A stretch of DNA of 64,000 nt from JAUJOE01 sp038252945 (GCA_038252945.1 JBBSHN010000001.1:72068-136067); one strand, 5' to 3'. Counted from the first letter of the stretch, positions 1 to 8,692 are shown. Made by a program: numbers and translations. The notes: a model not told the origin generated them from the sequence alone.

Positions 1-1747
1 GTCGGGTGGACTCTCTCTCGTAGAGGTCCTCTCGGTGAAGCAGGATGACGACGTCGGAGTCCTGTTCGAGGCTGCCGCTTTCACGTAGATCCGCCAGCAT
101 CGGCCGCTTGGAAGTGCGCTGTTCGGAGCCTCGATTGAGCTGAGCGATCGCGACCACTGGAATGTCGAGCTCCTTGGCCAGCAGCTTAATCTGACGGGAA
201 AACTCCGACACCTCGACCTGACGGTTCTCGACTTTCCTGCCAGAGGTCATCAGTTGGAGGTAGTCGACAACTATCAAGCGCAGGTCATGCCGCTGACGCA
301 GCCGCCTAGCCTTCGCCCGGATCTCCATCATGGTGAGGTTGGGAGAGTCGTCGATGAAAAGGGGTGCCTCGGAGACCTCGCTCATCTTGCGGACGAGCTT
401 GTTCCAGTCGTCGTCGCTCATCTTGCCGTTGCGCATGTGGTGCAGTGGAATGCGCGCCTCGGCGGAGAGCAGCCGCATAGTGATCTCGTTGCGACTCATC
501 TCGAGCGAGAAGATGACGCTCGTCAGTCGATGTTTGATGGACGCTGAGCGGGCCAAGTCGAGCCCTAGCGTGGAGTTGTGCGTAGGGATCATCGCCCGGC
601 TGGCGAGATACAGATGGTCGGTGTTGTGCACCTCGACGCAACGGACCGGAACGCTTCGAACTGGCACAACGGACACGATTTTGAAGTCGTCGTTGCGCTT
701 GCGCTCGATCCGTGGGCAGGTCCAGTGTGTCAGCGCGACGTCGCCCCGCAACGGCTCGTGCCGTCGTACCGAGTGGACAACGCCTCTTTCAACCTCTTTC
801 GCGAGAACCTCCGTGGTGCGAACGGCAAAGACGAACTCTGACTCGGTCAGCCATTCATGCTGGGCATCCGCAACGATGCAAGTGCCGTCGGAGAAGCTCA
901 CCTGGTAGCACGGCCGGCCCGTCATCACCTTGGTCGCCGCGACCACCCGAGTCGGCCGGCCGTCTGCACCCACGAGTTGGTCTCCGACCTCTATCCGACC
1001 CATCGTGGTCCAGCCCCAAGGAGTCGGCAGCGGGGTGTCAAGAGCAAGCGCCTTTCCGACAGCCGGCCGAGCCGCGACGATGATCATCTGACCGCCGTGC
1101 AGGCCGTTGGTCAGCTCGTCAAGGTCGGCGAACCCGGTCGGTACGCCGGCCATCTCGCCGTTGCGGTTGCTGATGGCTTCGAGCTCGTCGATCGTGGCTT
1201 CCATCAGCTCAGACAGCGGCGCGTAGTCTTCCGATGTCCGCTTATCGGTGACGCCGTAGACCTCTGCCTGCGCTCGGTCGACGACGTCGTCGACCTGCCC
1301 CTCGGCGGCGTACCCAAGTTGCACGATCTTGGTGCCGGCGTCGACGAGCCGTCGCAGAATGGCCTTCTCCCGGACGATCTCGGCGTAGTAGCCCGCGTTC
1401 GCCGCCACCGGCACTTGTGCCACAAGTGTGTGCAGGTATGGCGCTCCCCCCACCCTTGCCGCATCACCGCTGCGGGTCAGGGCAGCCGCCACGGTGATGG
1501 CGTCGGCAGGCTCGCCGCGGCTGTACAGATCGAGCACCGTGTTGTAGATCAGCTCATGAGCAGGCCGGTAGAAGTCGGCTCCCTTGATCATCTCGACGAC
1601 GTCGGCGATGGCGTCTTTGCTCAACATCATGGCTCCGAGGACGGACTGCTCGGCGGCCTCGTCTTGCGGAGGGATGCGGCCAACAGGCGCGCGATCGTAG
1701 TCGTCGTCTCGGACCACACGCGGACTGTGGAACTCGGCGATGCTCAC
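1..1747 (-). CDS. dnaB: Replicative DNA helicase DnaB, intein-containing, 3' end outside window
   Basis: Hexameric 5'-3' helicase that unwinds DNA ahead of the replisome. GTG start at 1747 behind GGGGAG. Residues 1-150 form the DnaB N-terminal domain (it includes QDEAAEQSVLGAMM, typical of the family). The RecA-like domain has Walker A read as ARPAVGK at residues 226-232, then a 159-residue intein, then the Ser-Thr of Walker A resumes at 574. Walker B (LIVVDYLQLM) and the RGSEQR and LADLRESGSLEQDSD motifs follow in frame. The frame stays open across the intein, so the gene looks intact. The protein runs off the window after RESTR. It is divergent from the MATE gene, with a 319-bp spacer holding DnaA-box-like sites. 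Identification is secure; the C-terminus is unseen. Confidence 0.96.
   Translation of the reverse strand, partial: MSIAEFHSPRVVRDDDYDRAPVGRIPPQDEAAEQSVLGAMMLSKDAIADVVEMIKGADFYRPAHELIYNTVLDLYSRGEPADAITVAAALTRSGDAARVGGAPYLHTLVAQVPVAANAGYYAEIVREKAILRRLVDAGTKIVQLGYAAEGQVDDVVDRAQAEVYGVTDKRTSEDYAPLSELMEATIDELEAISNRNGEMAGVPTGFADLDELTNGLHGGQMIIVAARPAVGKALALDTPLPTPWGWTTMGRIEVGDQLVGADGRPTRVVAATKVMTGRPCYQVSFSDGTCIVADAQHEWLTESEFVFAVRTTEVLAKEVERGVVHSVRRHEPLRGDVALTHWTCPRIERKRNDDFKIVSVVPVRSVPVRCVEVHNTDHLYLASRAMIPTHNSTLGLDLARSASIKHRLTSVIFSLEMSRNEITMRLLSAEARIPLHHMRNGKMSDDDWNKLVRKMSEVSEAPLFIDDSPNLTMMEIRAKARRLRQRHDLRLIVVDYLQLMTSGRKVENRQVEVSEFSRQIKLLAKELDIPVVAIAQLNRGSEQRTSKRPMLADLRESGSLEQDSDVVILLHREDLYERESTR
575..1051 (-). 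other. Class 3-type mini-intein in the Walker A motif of DnaB
   Basis: A 159-codon insertion between Lys232 and the following Ser of the P-loop. It starts with Ala (ALALDTPLPTP), not Cys or Ser, and ends THN followed by extein Ser. Trp67, Cys138 and Thr157 fit the W-C-T triplet known for class 3 inteins, in which the internal Cys starts splicing instead of residue 1. His158-Asn159 are the usual C-terminal splice residues. There is no LAGLIDADG or other endonuclease block and no room for one. Related class 3 DnaB inteins are known from mycobacteria and mycobacteriophages. The borders come from matching both extein halves to the normal helicase P-loop. Confidence 0.93.
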
Positions 1748-2066
1748 GGCTCTCCCCTACCTGGTTGGGACTGCGGCGTGCCCAACGGACGCAAGCCAAG
1801 TTAAGGCCGACCGCCGACACCAAGAGCCGACCCAAGAAGCTTGAGGTGACGCTACGGACTATCCACCGGGCTAGGGAAACTCGGCGTGCACAGGGAATGT
1901 GGACGCTCTCGATGTGCCTGTGAAAAACCCAGCGAAGCACTGTGCACAGCCTGGGTATACGTCTGTGGACGAACTCGGCGGCGCAGCACGAATGCGCCCT
2001 GTGACCTGCCTCCTCATTTCCACCCAGATGTGGAAGCGAGAAAGTTATCCACGAAAATTGTTGGCG
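1748..2066. promoter_or_regulatory. dnaB/MATE divergent spacer with six DnaA-box-like motifs
   Basis: No gene is seen in this 319-bp spacer. It contains six TCCAC-core motifs: ctatccacc (1859-1867), tgtggacg (1898-1905), tgtggacga (1964-1972), tttccaccc (2017-2025), tgtggaag (2029-2036) and ttatccacg (2045-2053). The last matches the DnaA box TTATCCACA at eight of nine positions. Whether DnaA binds here is inferred. No convincing -10/-35 pair was identified. Confidence 0.45.
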
Positions 2067-3428
2067 ATGCGCCGCCGTTCCGCTGCTCGCCGCCCACCAG
2101 AGGCGTCCCATCCTCCAGGCTCACGGGACCAGGACCGCGAGATCGCCCGTCTTGCCCTACCTGCCTTCGCTGCGCTGATCACCGAACCTCTGTTTCTTCT
2201 CGCCGACGCGGCGATCGTCGGCCACCTCGGCACCCCGCAACTCGCGGCCCTCGGTATCGCAGGCGTCGTCTTGCAGACAGCTGTCAACCTGTTCATCTTT
2301 CTCGCCTACGGAACTACGTCCACGGTCGCTCGGGCTGTCGGCGGCGCGGATCGGCGCGCCGCCCTCGCTGCCGGGATTAATGGTTGCTGGCTGGCGGTGC
2401 TCCTCGGAACTGTCGTCGCAGCCTTGACCTGGGCAACCGCCCCCGGACTGATCGGAATCTTCACCACCGACTCCAACGTGGCGACGTACGGAATCACCTA
2501 CCTGCGCATCGCCGCCTTCGGGATACCTGCACTCCTGGTGGTGTTGGCGGGAGCCGGAACAGTCCGCGGGCTGCAGGACACCCGGACTCCCCTCGCCATC
2601 GCAGTCAGCTCGAATCTCGCCAACATCGGCCTCAACGCGACCTTCGTCTACGGATTTGGCTGGGGCATCGCGGGATCCGCGTTTGGCACACTGCTCGCTC
2701 AGGGAGTCGCTGCGGTCGCGTTCGGCTGGGTCGTCGGAAGAGCAGCGCGTCAACACGGCGCGCCTGTGCTGCCGCAGCGCACTGGCGTGGCGTCGGCGTG
2801 GCGCGGCGGTGTGCCGTTGTTGGTCCGCACGCTGACACTGCGGCTGGCGCTCCTGCTCAGCACCTACGTCGCCGCGGGCATCTCCACTCTGGCCGTTGCC
2901 GCGCATCAGGTGGCCTTCACGATATGGACGTTCCTCGCCTTCGCGCTCGACGCGATCGCCATCGCTGGCCAGGCCATCACAGGCCGATTGCTCGGCGCGG
3001 GAGACGCTATGGGAGCCCGCCGGGCCGCACACCGGATGGTGCTATGGGGCGTCGTTGTTGGAGTGGTACTTGGCCTTCTGCTCATGGCGGTCCGTCCTGC
3101 CCTGGCACCCGTGTTTACCTCCGACACGCGAGTGCAGGGACTTCTCATGTCGGTCCTGATGGTCGCCGCCCTTCAGCAGCCGGTGGCAGGAGTTGTCTTC
3201 GTCTTGGATGGCGTGCTGATCGGCGCCGGCGACGGGCGGTACCTGGCCTGGGCTGGCGTCATCAACTTGTTGGCGTTCGTGCCACTCGCGTTGGCGGTGC
3301 AATTGTCCGGCGCCGGCCTCCCCTGGCTGTGGTGGGCATTCACCGGCTTCATGCTCGCGCGGATGGCCACGCTGCTCTGGCGCCAGCGCGGCAACGCCTG
3401 GCTGGTGCTCGGCGCTACCAGGAACTAG
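2067..3428 (+). CDS. MATE family efflux transporter (DinF-like)
   Basis: Multidrug and toxic compound extrusion carrier, expected to export cationic or toxic small molecules in exchange for Na+ or H+ at the inner membrane. About 453 residues, the usual MATE length, almost entirely hydrophobic, consistent with 12 membrane segments. It begins with a short basic cytosolic N-terminus (MRRRSAARRPP), then LALPAFAALITEPLFLLADAAIVGHLG, typical of the first MATE segment. An in-frame start at 1899 would add 56 residues, but that stretch is spacer DNA with DnaA-box-like motifs, so ATG 2067 is preferred although its ribosome site is weak. The 3' end overlaps the convergent rplI by 4 nt. Substrate unknown. 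Confidence 0.88.
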   Translation: MRRRSAARRPPEASHPPGSRDQDREIARLALPAFAALITEPLFLLADAAIVGHLGTPQLAALGIAGVVLQTAVNLFIFLAYGTTSTVARAVGGADRRAALAAGINGCWLAVLLGTVVAALTWATAPGLIGIFTTDSNVATYGITYLRIAAFGIPALLVVLAGAGTVRGLQDTRTPLAIAVSSNLANIGLNATFVYGFGWGIAGSAFGTLLAQGVAAVAFGWVVGRAARQHGAPVLPQRTGVASAWRGGVPLLVRTLTLRLALLLSTYVAAGISTLAVAAHQVAFTIWTFLAFALDAIAIAGQAITGRLLGAGDAMGARRAAHRMVLWGVVVGVVLGLLLMAVRPALAPVFTSDTRVQGLLMSVLMVAALQQPVAGVVFVLDGVLIGAGDGRYLAWAGVINLLAFVPLALAVQLSGAGLPWLWWAFTGFMLARMATLLWRQRGNAWLVLGATRN

Positions 3429-3871
3429 CCGGGGACCACTTCGAGACTGACGGTGGCGGCCACGTCGTCGCGCACAGCCACAGTAACCTGGTGGGACCCC
3501 AGCGTCTTAATCGGCGTGGTCACTTGAATGCGATGTTTGTCGATGTCCGGCCCGCCTGACCGCTTGACTGCTTCGGCGATGTCAGCAACCGTCACGGCAC
3601 CGAAGAGGCGGCCGCTGCTGCCTGCTTGAGCCGGCACCGAGACGTCGAGCTGCTCGAGTTGGCTCTTGATCTCCTGCGCCTGACCAGAGTCGGAAACCTC
3701 GCGAGCGGACCGCGCCCGCTTGATGGAGTCGATCTGTTTCTCAGCGCCTCGGGTCCAGCGGATGGCGACACCGCGTGGCATCAGATAGTTGCGGCCGTAC
3801 CCGTCCTTGACCTCGACAACGTCACCAGGCGACCCAAGATTGGCCACCTCCTGAGTCAGAATCAGCTTCAT
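3425..3871 (-). CDS. rplI: Large ribosomal subunit protein bL9
   Basis: Structural protein of the 50S subunit that binds 23S rRNA near the L1 stalk. 148 residues, the normal length. The N-terminal RNA-binding domain MKLILTQEVANLGSPGDVVEVKDGYGRNYL is unmistakable; a long connecting helix (about residues 45-80) and the C-terminal domain follow (LFGAVTVADIAEAV...HRIQVTTPIKTLGSHQVTV). ATG 3871 follows GAGGGG; an upstream in-frame extension to 3967 overlaps rpsR and is rejected. Last gene of the rpsF-ssb-rpsR-rplI operon, 10 nt after rpsR. Confidence 0.97.
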   Translation of the reverse strand: MKLILTQEVANLGSPGDVVEVKDGYGRNYLMPRGVAIRWTRGAEKQIDSIKRARSAREVSDSGQAQEIKSQLEQLDVSVPAQAGSSGRLFGAVTVADIAEAVKRSGGPDIDKHRIQVTTPIKTLGSHQVTVAVRDDVAATVSLEVVPG

Positions 3872-3881
3872 GACCAGCCCC

Positions 3882-4118
3882 TCAGCGGGTTGTTGAGGTG
3901 TAGGGCAGCAGCGCCATCTCACGCGCGTTCTTGATCGCGATTGCGACATCACGCTGATGTTGCACACAGTTGCCGGTGACTCGGCGGGCGCGGATCTTGC
4001 CTCGATCGGAGATAAACTTGCGCAGGAGTGCAGTGTCCTTGTAGTCCACGCCCGTCGCCTTGTCGCGGCAGAACTGGCAGACCTTCTTCTTGGGTTTGCG
4101 CAACACTTGTTTGGCCAT
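3882..4118 (-). CDS. rpsR: Small ribosomal subunit protein bS18
   Basis: Platform protein of the 30S subunit, partner of bS6. 78 residues, normal length, with the core motif LLRKFISDRGKIRARRVTG. It has CQFC near residue 15 and CVQH later, the zinc-ligand set of the C+ form of S18, so this copy is expected to bind Zn. Many actinobacteria also carry a zinc-free paralogue elsewhere; none is visible here. ATG 4118 has a GAGGAG site. It lies between ssb and rplI in the standard operon. Confidence 0.97.
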   Translation of the reverse strand: MAKQVLRKPKKKVCQFCRDKATGVDYKDTALLRKFISDRGKIRARRVTGNCVQHQRDVAIAIKNAREMALLPYTSTTR

Positions 4119-4201
4119 TGTGGAGCTCCTCTGGGTGAGCCCGGCCGAAGCCGGAATGGTCTAGTTGGATGGGATGTGGAGCTGCCTGGTCGACGCGTCG
4201 A

Positions 4202-4741
4202 TCAAAACGGCGGTTCGTCGGTGCTCGCGGCAGTGGCGGCAGGGGCCGCCCACGGATCGTTGGTGCTGTCCGCCGAACCTCCCCCCACGGGGGCTGGTGT
4301 TGCCCAGGGGTCGTTGGCGCCGGAAGTGGCACCCGCGCCGTAGGAGTTCGATGCTGTGTCACCGGCTCCGCCCGATCGGCTCGCCTTGGTCACCTTGGCA
4401 GTGGCGTTCTTCAGGCTAGGTCCGACCTCATCGACATCGATCTCGAAGACGGTGCGCTTCTCCCCCTCGCGGGTCTCGTAGCTGCGTGACTTCAGCCGCC
4501 CGGTGACGATGACCCGCATACCGCGCTGCAACGACTCAGCGACGTGCTCTGCGGCCTGGCGCCACACCGAGCAGCCAAGGAACAGCGTGTCGCCGTCCTT
4601 CCAATCGTTGGCCTGCTTGTCGAAGGTGCGAGGAGTCGAGGCGATGCGGAAGTTCGCCACCGCGGCTCCGGAGGGCGTGAAGCGTAAGTCCGGATCGTCG
4701 ACAAGATTGCCGATCACCGTGATGTTGGTTTCGCCTGCCAT
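4202..4741 (-). CDS. ssb: Single-stranded DNA-binding protein
   Basis: Tetrameric protein that coats ssDNA at forks and recruits partners through its C-terminal tip. 179 residues from ATG 4741, which follows GGGAGG; an upstream ATG in the same frame adds five residues and lacks a site. An OB fold covers about residues 1-110 (ITVIGNLVDDPDLRFTPSG, FLGCSVWRQAAEHVAESLQRGMRVIVTG). A disordered Gly/Ala/Pro linker with two NDPWA repeats follows, then the acidic tip STDEPPF, a variant of the DDDIPF-type interaction peptide. Second gene of the rpsF operon, supplying the fork with DnaB. Confidence 0.97.
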   Translation of the reverse strand: MAGETNITVIGNLVDDPDLRFTPSGAAVANFRIASTPRTFDKQANDWKDGDTLFLGCSVWRQAAEHVAESLQRGMRVIVTGRLKSRSYETREGEKRTVFEIDVDEVGPSLKNATAKVTKASRSGGAGDTASNSYGAGATSGANDPWATPAPVGGGSADSTNDPWAAPAATAASTDEPPF

Positions 4742-4817
4742 GTGACAGCCTCCCAAGTAGGTCGATTCAGGAAACGACCGGGGGAATCGGTCTTTGCCAC
4801 TTGTTCACGAGCCATGA

Positions 4818-5108
4818 TCAAGCGGCGTCTGGTCGGATGACCTTCGTGCGCATCACCGACTCGTTAAGACTGAGCTGGCGATCCAGCTCTTTGACCGTAG
4901 CGGGCTCTGCCGACAGTGTGACGACGGCGTAGATGCCCTCGGTTCTCTTGTCGACTTCGTACGCCAATCGCCGCCGACCCCACACGTCGACCGCTCCGAC
5001 GGTTCCGCCGTCTTGCCGAACCAGGTTGAGGTACCGGTCAAGCGACGGGGCAACCGTGCGCTCTTCGAGGTCGGGATCGAGGATGACCATGAGCTCGTAG
5101 TCACGCAT
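4818..5108 (-). CDS. rpsF: Small ribosomal subunit protein bS6
   Basis: 30S platform protein that pairs with bS18. 96 residues starting MRDYELMVILDPDLEE, with the WGRRRLAYEVDKRTEGIYAV core conserved in bS6. ATG 5108 has AAGGAGGG about 10 nt upstream; an in-frame extension to 5177 has no support. First gene of rpsF-ssb-rpsR-rplI. The 188-bp leader before it contains two near-perfect DnaA boxes. Confidence 0.97.
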   Translation of the reverse strand: MRDYELMVILDPDLEERTVAPSLDRYLNLVRQDGGTVGAVDVWGRRRLAYEVDKRTEGIYAVVTLSAEPATVKELDRQLSLNESVMRTKVIRPDAA

Positions 5109-5164
5109 GCGGAACTTGCCCTCCTTTGGACTCAAACGGTCACGGGCTCTCCGTGACAGGAGGC

Positions 5165-5287
5165 CTGTCCACAGCACGCCATACGGTGCACGGCAGAACT
5201 ATCGACGGGTGGTGCCGACCGGCGTCACACCGAGTCAGCCCCTTGAGGTTAGCAGCGGTCGTCGCGTCCGAGAAATGATTGTCCACA
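5165..5287. promoter_or_regulatory. Two DnaA boxes in the rpsF-ssb operon leader
   Basis: ctgtccaca at 5165-5173 and ttgtccaca at 5279-5287. The second is a perfect match to the high-GC actinobacterial DnaA box TTGTCCACA; the first differs by one base. A 6-bp inverted repeat (gacagg-agg-cctgtc) ends just beside the first box. They lie between the ABC permease stop and rpsF, so DnaA could tune ssb expression. That role is inferred. Confidence 0.5.
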
Positions 5288-5296
5288 CCGGACGAA

Positions 5297-7843
5297 CTAC
5301 TCAGTGGTGATGGCGGCCAGCACGTCGAGTCGGGCAGCGCGTCGAGCCGGCAGCACTGCCGCCAGCACACCGGCGATCCCCGCGAGCACAACGAACAGCG
5401 CCAGACGCAGAGCCGGAATAGCCAGAACGTCGATGCCCTGATCGGCGATCGCCCGTTGCAAGGCGATGCCGAACGCGATACCCATGAGCACGCCGAGGAC
5501 TGCGCCCAAGACCGCGATGGTGACCGACTCCAGTCGGACCATCCTGCGCAGCTGGCGCCGGCTCAGCCCGACAGCCCGAAGCAATCCCACTTCTCGCGTT
5601 CGCTCGATCACCGAGAGCGCGAGCGTGTTGATGATGCCGAGCACCGCGATGATGACGGCAAGCCCGAGCAGCGCGTAGATGATGTAGAGAACCGTGTTGA
5701 TCTGATTGGCCTGCTCTGCCGCGAACTGCTGCTGGTCTTTCAACGTGACGGTCGGGAGGTTCTTCAATGTCTTGGCGATCTGTGCATGGATACCAGCGGT
5801 GTTGGCTCCTGGCCGCTCTGTCACGAAAAGCAGGGAGTCGGCCGGTTTCAGCCCGCCACGCTTGAGCGTGTCAAGTGTCACCAGATAGTTCGCGGGGACA
5901 GCGGCCGAGGCGGTGAAGACACCCGCCACCGTCAGCTTCTGTACCCCTGCCTGCAGCCGCAGCCTCACCGTGTCACCCGGCGTGTAGTGATGCTGGCCTG
6001 CCGTCGTCTTGTCCACCAGAATCGCTGAGTTGGCGAGACTGGACATGTGGCCCAAGGACATGTCGACGTGCAGCGTTGACATCAGGTCGGCCGGGTCGAC
6101 GGCGCCAAGGAAGACCTGGTTTCCGTCGACACTTCCCACAGCCTGGCGGAACTGCGCGACCGTCTGCACGCCGTTGATCTGTCGAATCTGCTGCGCAATG
6201 GCGGGAGAGAACGGCGTACCGACAGCGTTGGACACGACGAAGTCGGCCGTCAGTGTGTCGGAGATCGCCTTGTCGGTACTTGCCTGCGCCGAGGAACCGA
6301 GGATCGACATCAGCGCGACAAGGGTCAGGCCGATCATCAAGGCGCTTGCGGTGGCCGCAGTACGGCGAGGGTTGCGCAGTGAGTTCTGCGTCGCCAGAGT
6401 TCCGACAGTGCCGTAAACCCGCTCGTACACCACCCCGAGCGCCCCTACGATCGGCCGACCCAACACTGGCGACATCAGCGCGACGCCGATCAGGACCAAC
6501 AGCATGCCGATCCCGATCATGAGCAGGCCGGTTCCACCACTGCCGAGAAATCCCCCCGCCATCAGTGCAATCCCGGCCGCCACTGCCAGCGCCCCTACCA
6601 GCATTCGGCGCCGCATGGACGACTCGCCGAGGGCCACGTCGTCTCGCATCGCCGCGACGGGCGCTATGCGAGCAGCCCGCCGGGCCGGCAGGTAGGCGGC
6701 GATCATCGTGACGATCAGGCCCACCGCGTACGAAGTGAGAACCGTGCGCAGCTTCAGTGGGAACGACGCCGACCCGAGGTCAAGGCCAATTACGGTGAAC
6801 AGCGCCCTCAGACCGAGCGCCAGCAGGTAGCCCAGTCCGATCCCGACGGTCGAGCCGAAAAGTCCGACCACGAACGCCTCGCTGAGGACCGAGCGGTTGA
6901 CCTGGCCTTTGGACGCTCCCATGGCCCGCAGAAGTGCAAGTTCGCGGCTCCGCTGTGCAACGAGAATGGAGAACGTGTTGATGATCAAGAAGCTGCCGAC
7001 CACCATCGCAACCGCTGCGAACACCAGGAGAAACGTATTGATGAACCCGAGCGCCTTACCGATGGCGTCCTCGTTCTTCTTCGCCACTGCATCGCCGCCG
7101 CGCGCCTGTACTCCGGCTGGGAGCATTGCGTTCGCTGCTCGCGCGAGCCGCTGTTGAGAGACACCGCCGGCTGCGGTGAGGCTAATACTGGTGAAGACGT
7201 CGCGTCCACCGAAGAACTGATGCTGAATCGCGGACTGGTCGAAGATCGTCAGCGTCGCGCCGACAAGTCCACCGGAGGAGCCGAAGTGAACGAGGCCGGT
7301 CAACGTGGCATGCATTACCGGCTGCCGCCCAGGCGTAACGAGTGTGACGCGGTCTCCGACGGAGTAGCCGGCTTTCTGAGCAGTGCCTTCGTCTAGGGCC
7401 ACCTCACCGACGCCGGATGGGAGCGTGCCTGCACTCAACCGGATGATCTGCTCGCCGGTAATGGCTCGCGTGCGTGTGAAGTTGAAGGCGAGTCCCGGCG
7501 GTCCGTTTCCGCCGACAAGCTTGCCGTCGGCGCCGATGACGTAGACGCCTTGTACCTGGTCGGTACCACTGGCCTGGGCGGCCCCGGGCAGCCGAGAGAG
7601 CCGACGCACCACTGACGCCGGAATGGTCCGGATGTCCTGTTGAGCCGTGAAGCTTGCTGCTCCCTTGGGAGCGACTTCGACATCTGCCGTAGTGCCCTTG
7701 ATGATGCCGTCGAAAGCGCCGCCGAGCGCATCGGTGAAGATGAACGAGCCGGCGACGAAGGCGACGCCGAGCACGATGGCAAAGGCGCTCAGTGCCAGCC
7801 TCACCTTGCGGGCAAGCAAATTGCGCAGTGTGATGCGCAGCAT
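5297..7843 (-). CDS. ABC transporter permease, FtsX/MacB family (large two-module form)
   Basis: Membrane subunit of a MacB-type exporter or lipoprotein-handling ABC system. 848 residues. A first membrane helix near 15-35 (LALSAFAIVLGVAFVAGSFI) is followed by an extracellular MacB-like domain to about 260 and an FtsX module of three helices (about 270-400, including AMGASKGQVNRSVL and LPARRAARIAP). The same plan repeats in the second half, ending in a second FtsX module with LRAVGLSRRQLRRMVRLE and LPARRAARLDVL. Such duplicated permeases with one partner ATPase are common in actinobacteria. It starts 3 nt after the ATPase stop, so the two are co-translated. Substrate unknown. Confidence 0.93.
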   Translation of the reverse strand: MLRITLRNLLARKVRLALSAFAIVLGVAFVAGSFIFTDALGGAFDGIIKGTTADVEVAPKGAASFTAQQDIRTIPASVVRRLSRLPGAAQASGTDQVQGVYVIGADGKLVGGNGPPGLAFNFTRTRAITGEQIIRLSAGTLPSGVGEVALDEGTAQKAGYSVGDRVTLVTPGRQPVMHATLTGLVHFGSSGGLVGATLTIFDQSAIQHQFFGGRDVFTSISLTAAGGVSQQRLARAANAMLPAGVQARGGDAVAKKNEDAIGKALGFINTFLLVFAAVAMVVGSFLIINTFSILVAQRSRELALLRAMGASKGQVNRSVLSEAFVVGLFGSTVGIGLGYLLALGLRALFTVIGLDLGSASFPLKLRTVLTSYAVGLIVTMIAAYLPARRAARIAPVAAMRDDVALGESSMRRRMLVGALAVAAGIALMAGGFLGSGGTGLLMIGIGMLLVLIGVALMSPVLGRPIVGALGVVYERVYGTVGTLATQNSLRNPRRTAATASALMIGLTLVALMSILGSSAQASTDKAISDTLTADFVVSNAVGTPFSPAIAQQIRQINGVQTVAQFRQAVGSVDGNQVFLGAVDPADLMSTLHVDMSLGHMSSLANSAILVDKTTAGQHHYTPGDTVRLRLQAGVQKLTVAGVFTASAAVPANYLVTLDTLKRGGLKPADSLLFVTERPGANTAGIHAQIAKTLKNLPTVTLKDQQQFAAEQANQINTVLYIIYALLGLAVIIAVLGIINTLALSVIERTREVGLLRAVGLSRRQLRRMVRLESVTIAVLGAVLGVLMGIAFGIALQRAIADQGIDVLAIPALRLALFVVLAGIAGVLAAVLPARRAARLDVLAAITTE

Positions 7844-7846
7844 CGG

Positions 7847-8644
7847 TTAGGCCCCAGCGCCCGAACTAGCAACCACCCGTGAACTCAGCACCTTCATCTC
7901 CTCGAGCACACGCTCCGCACTCGGCCGGTGAAGCTCATGGACCACCTTCCCGTCAGCCAGGAAGACGACGCGGTCGGTGTACGCAGCCGCGATCGGGTCG
8001 TGCGTCACCATGACGATCGTCTGCTGGTACTGGTCGACGCTGCGACGAAAGAAGGTGAGCACCTCAGCGCTCGAGGCGGAGTCAAGGTTTCCGGTCGGCT
8101 CGTCGGCGAACACAATGTCTGGACGCGAGACCAATGCGCGCGCGGCGGCGACTCGTTGTTGTTGGCCTCCAGACAGTTCGTTTGGCCGATGACTGAGCCG
8201 TGAGCGCAGGTCCACGGTGTCCACAACTGTGTCGAACCACTCCGGGTCAGGTTTCCGTCCGGCAATGGTGAGCGGCAGCACGATGTTCTCTTCGGCAGTC
8301 AACGTCGGCACGAGGTTGTAGGCCTGAAAGACAAACCCGATCTTGTCGCGGCGCAACTCAGTCAACTGCCGGTCGTTGAGACCGGCGAGAAGAACATCTC
8401 CGAGGAAGACTTCGCCTGACGTCGCGGTGTCCAAGGCTGCCATGCAGTGCATGAGCGTCGACTTGCCTGACCCCGACGGGCCCATGACCGCCGTATACCT
8501 TCCCGCCTCGAACTCGATCGACACCCCGTCGAGCGCTGCAACGGTGGCGTCGCCTTCGCCGTACAGCTTGCGCAGGTCGACGGCCTGCGCTGCAGTTCCC
8601 GACGACACCGCGGTGTCCGGTGGCGCAGCCGTTGCACCTGACAT
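7847..8644 (-). CDS. ABC transporter ATP-binding protein, LolD/MacB-type
   Basis: Cytosolic ATPase powering the permease encoded 3 nt downstream. About 265 residues. Walker A is GPSGSGKST, the Q-loop lies in FVFQAYNLVP, the signature is LSGGQQQRVAAARAL, Walker B is DIVFADEPTGNLDS, and the H-loop is VTHDP. The DEPTGNLD form is typical of the MacB/LolD/FtsE group. ATG 8644 has AGGA six bases upstream; the frame is open to 8866, but that extension reads as low-complexity Arg/Ala and is not conserved family sequence. A near-palindrome at 8693-8708 may be its operator. Confidence 0.95.
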   Translation of the reverse strand: MSGATAAPPDTAVSSGTAAQAVDLRKLYGEGDATVAALDGVSIEFEAGRYTAVMGPSGSGKSTLMHCMAALDTATSGEVFLGDVLLAGLNDRQLTELRRDKIGFVFQAYNLVPTLTAEENIVLPLTIAGRKPDPEWFDTVVDTVDLRSRLSHRPNELSGGQQQRVAAARALVSRPDIVFADEPTGNLDSASSAEVLTFFRRSVDQYQQTIVMVTHDPIAAAYTDRVVFLADGKVVHELHRPSAERVLEEMKVLSSRVVASSGAGA

Positions 8645-8692
8645 GGGCATTCCTGAAATGTCGCTCCGATTCCCGCACCTGCACAAAGGTCG

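Noticed and set aside
857..1804. 315-residue plus-strand ORF
   Set aside because: Antisense to dnaB and its intein. Its open frame follows from the strong third-position GC of the true gene; it has no recognisable domain.
2157..3032. 291-residue minus-strand ORF
   Set aside because: Lies wholly inside the MATE gene on the other strand and has a composition typical of antisense frames.
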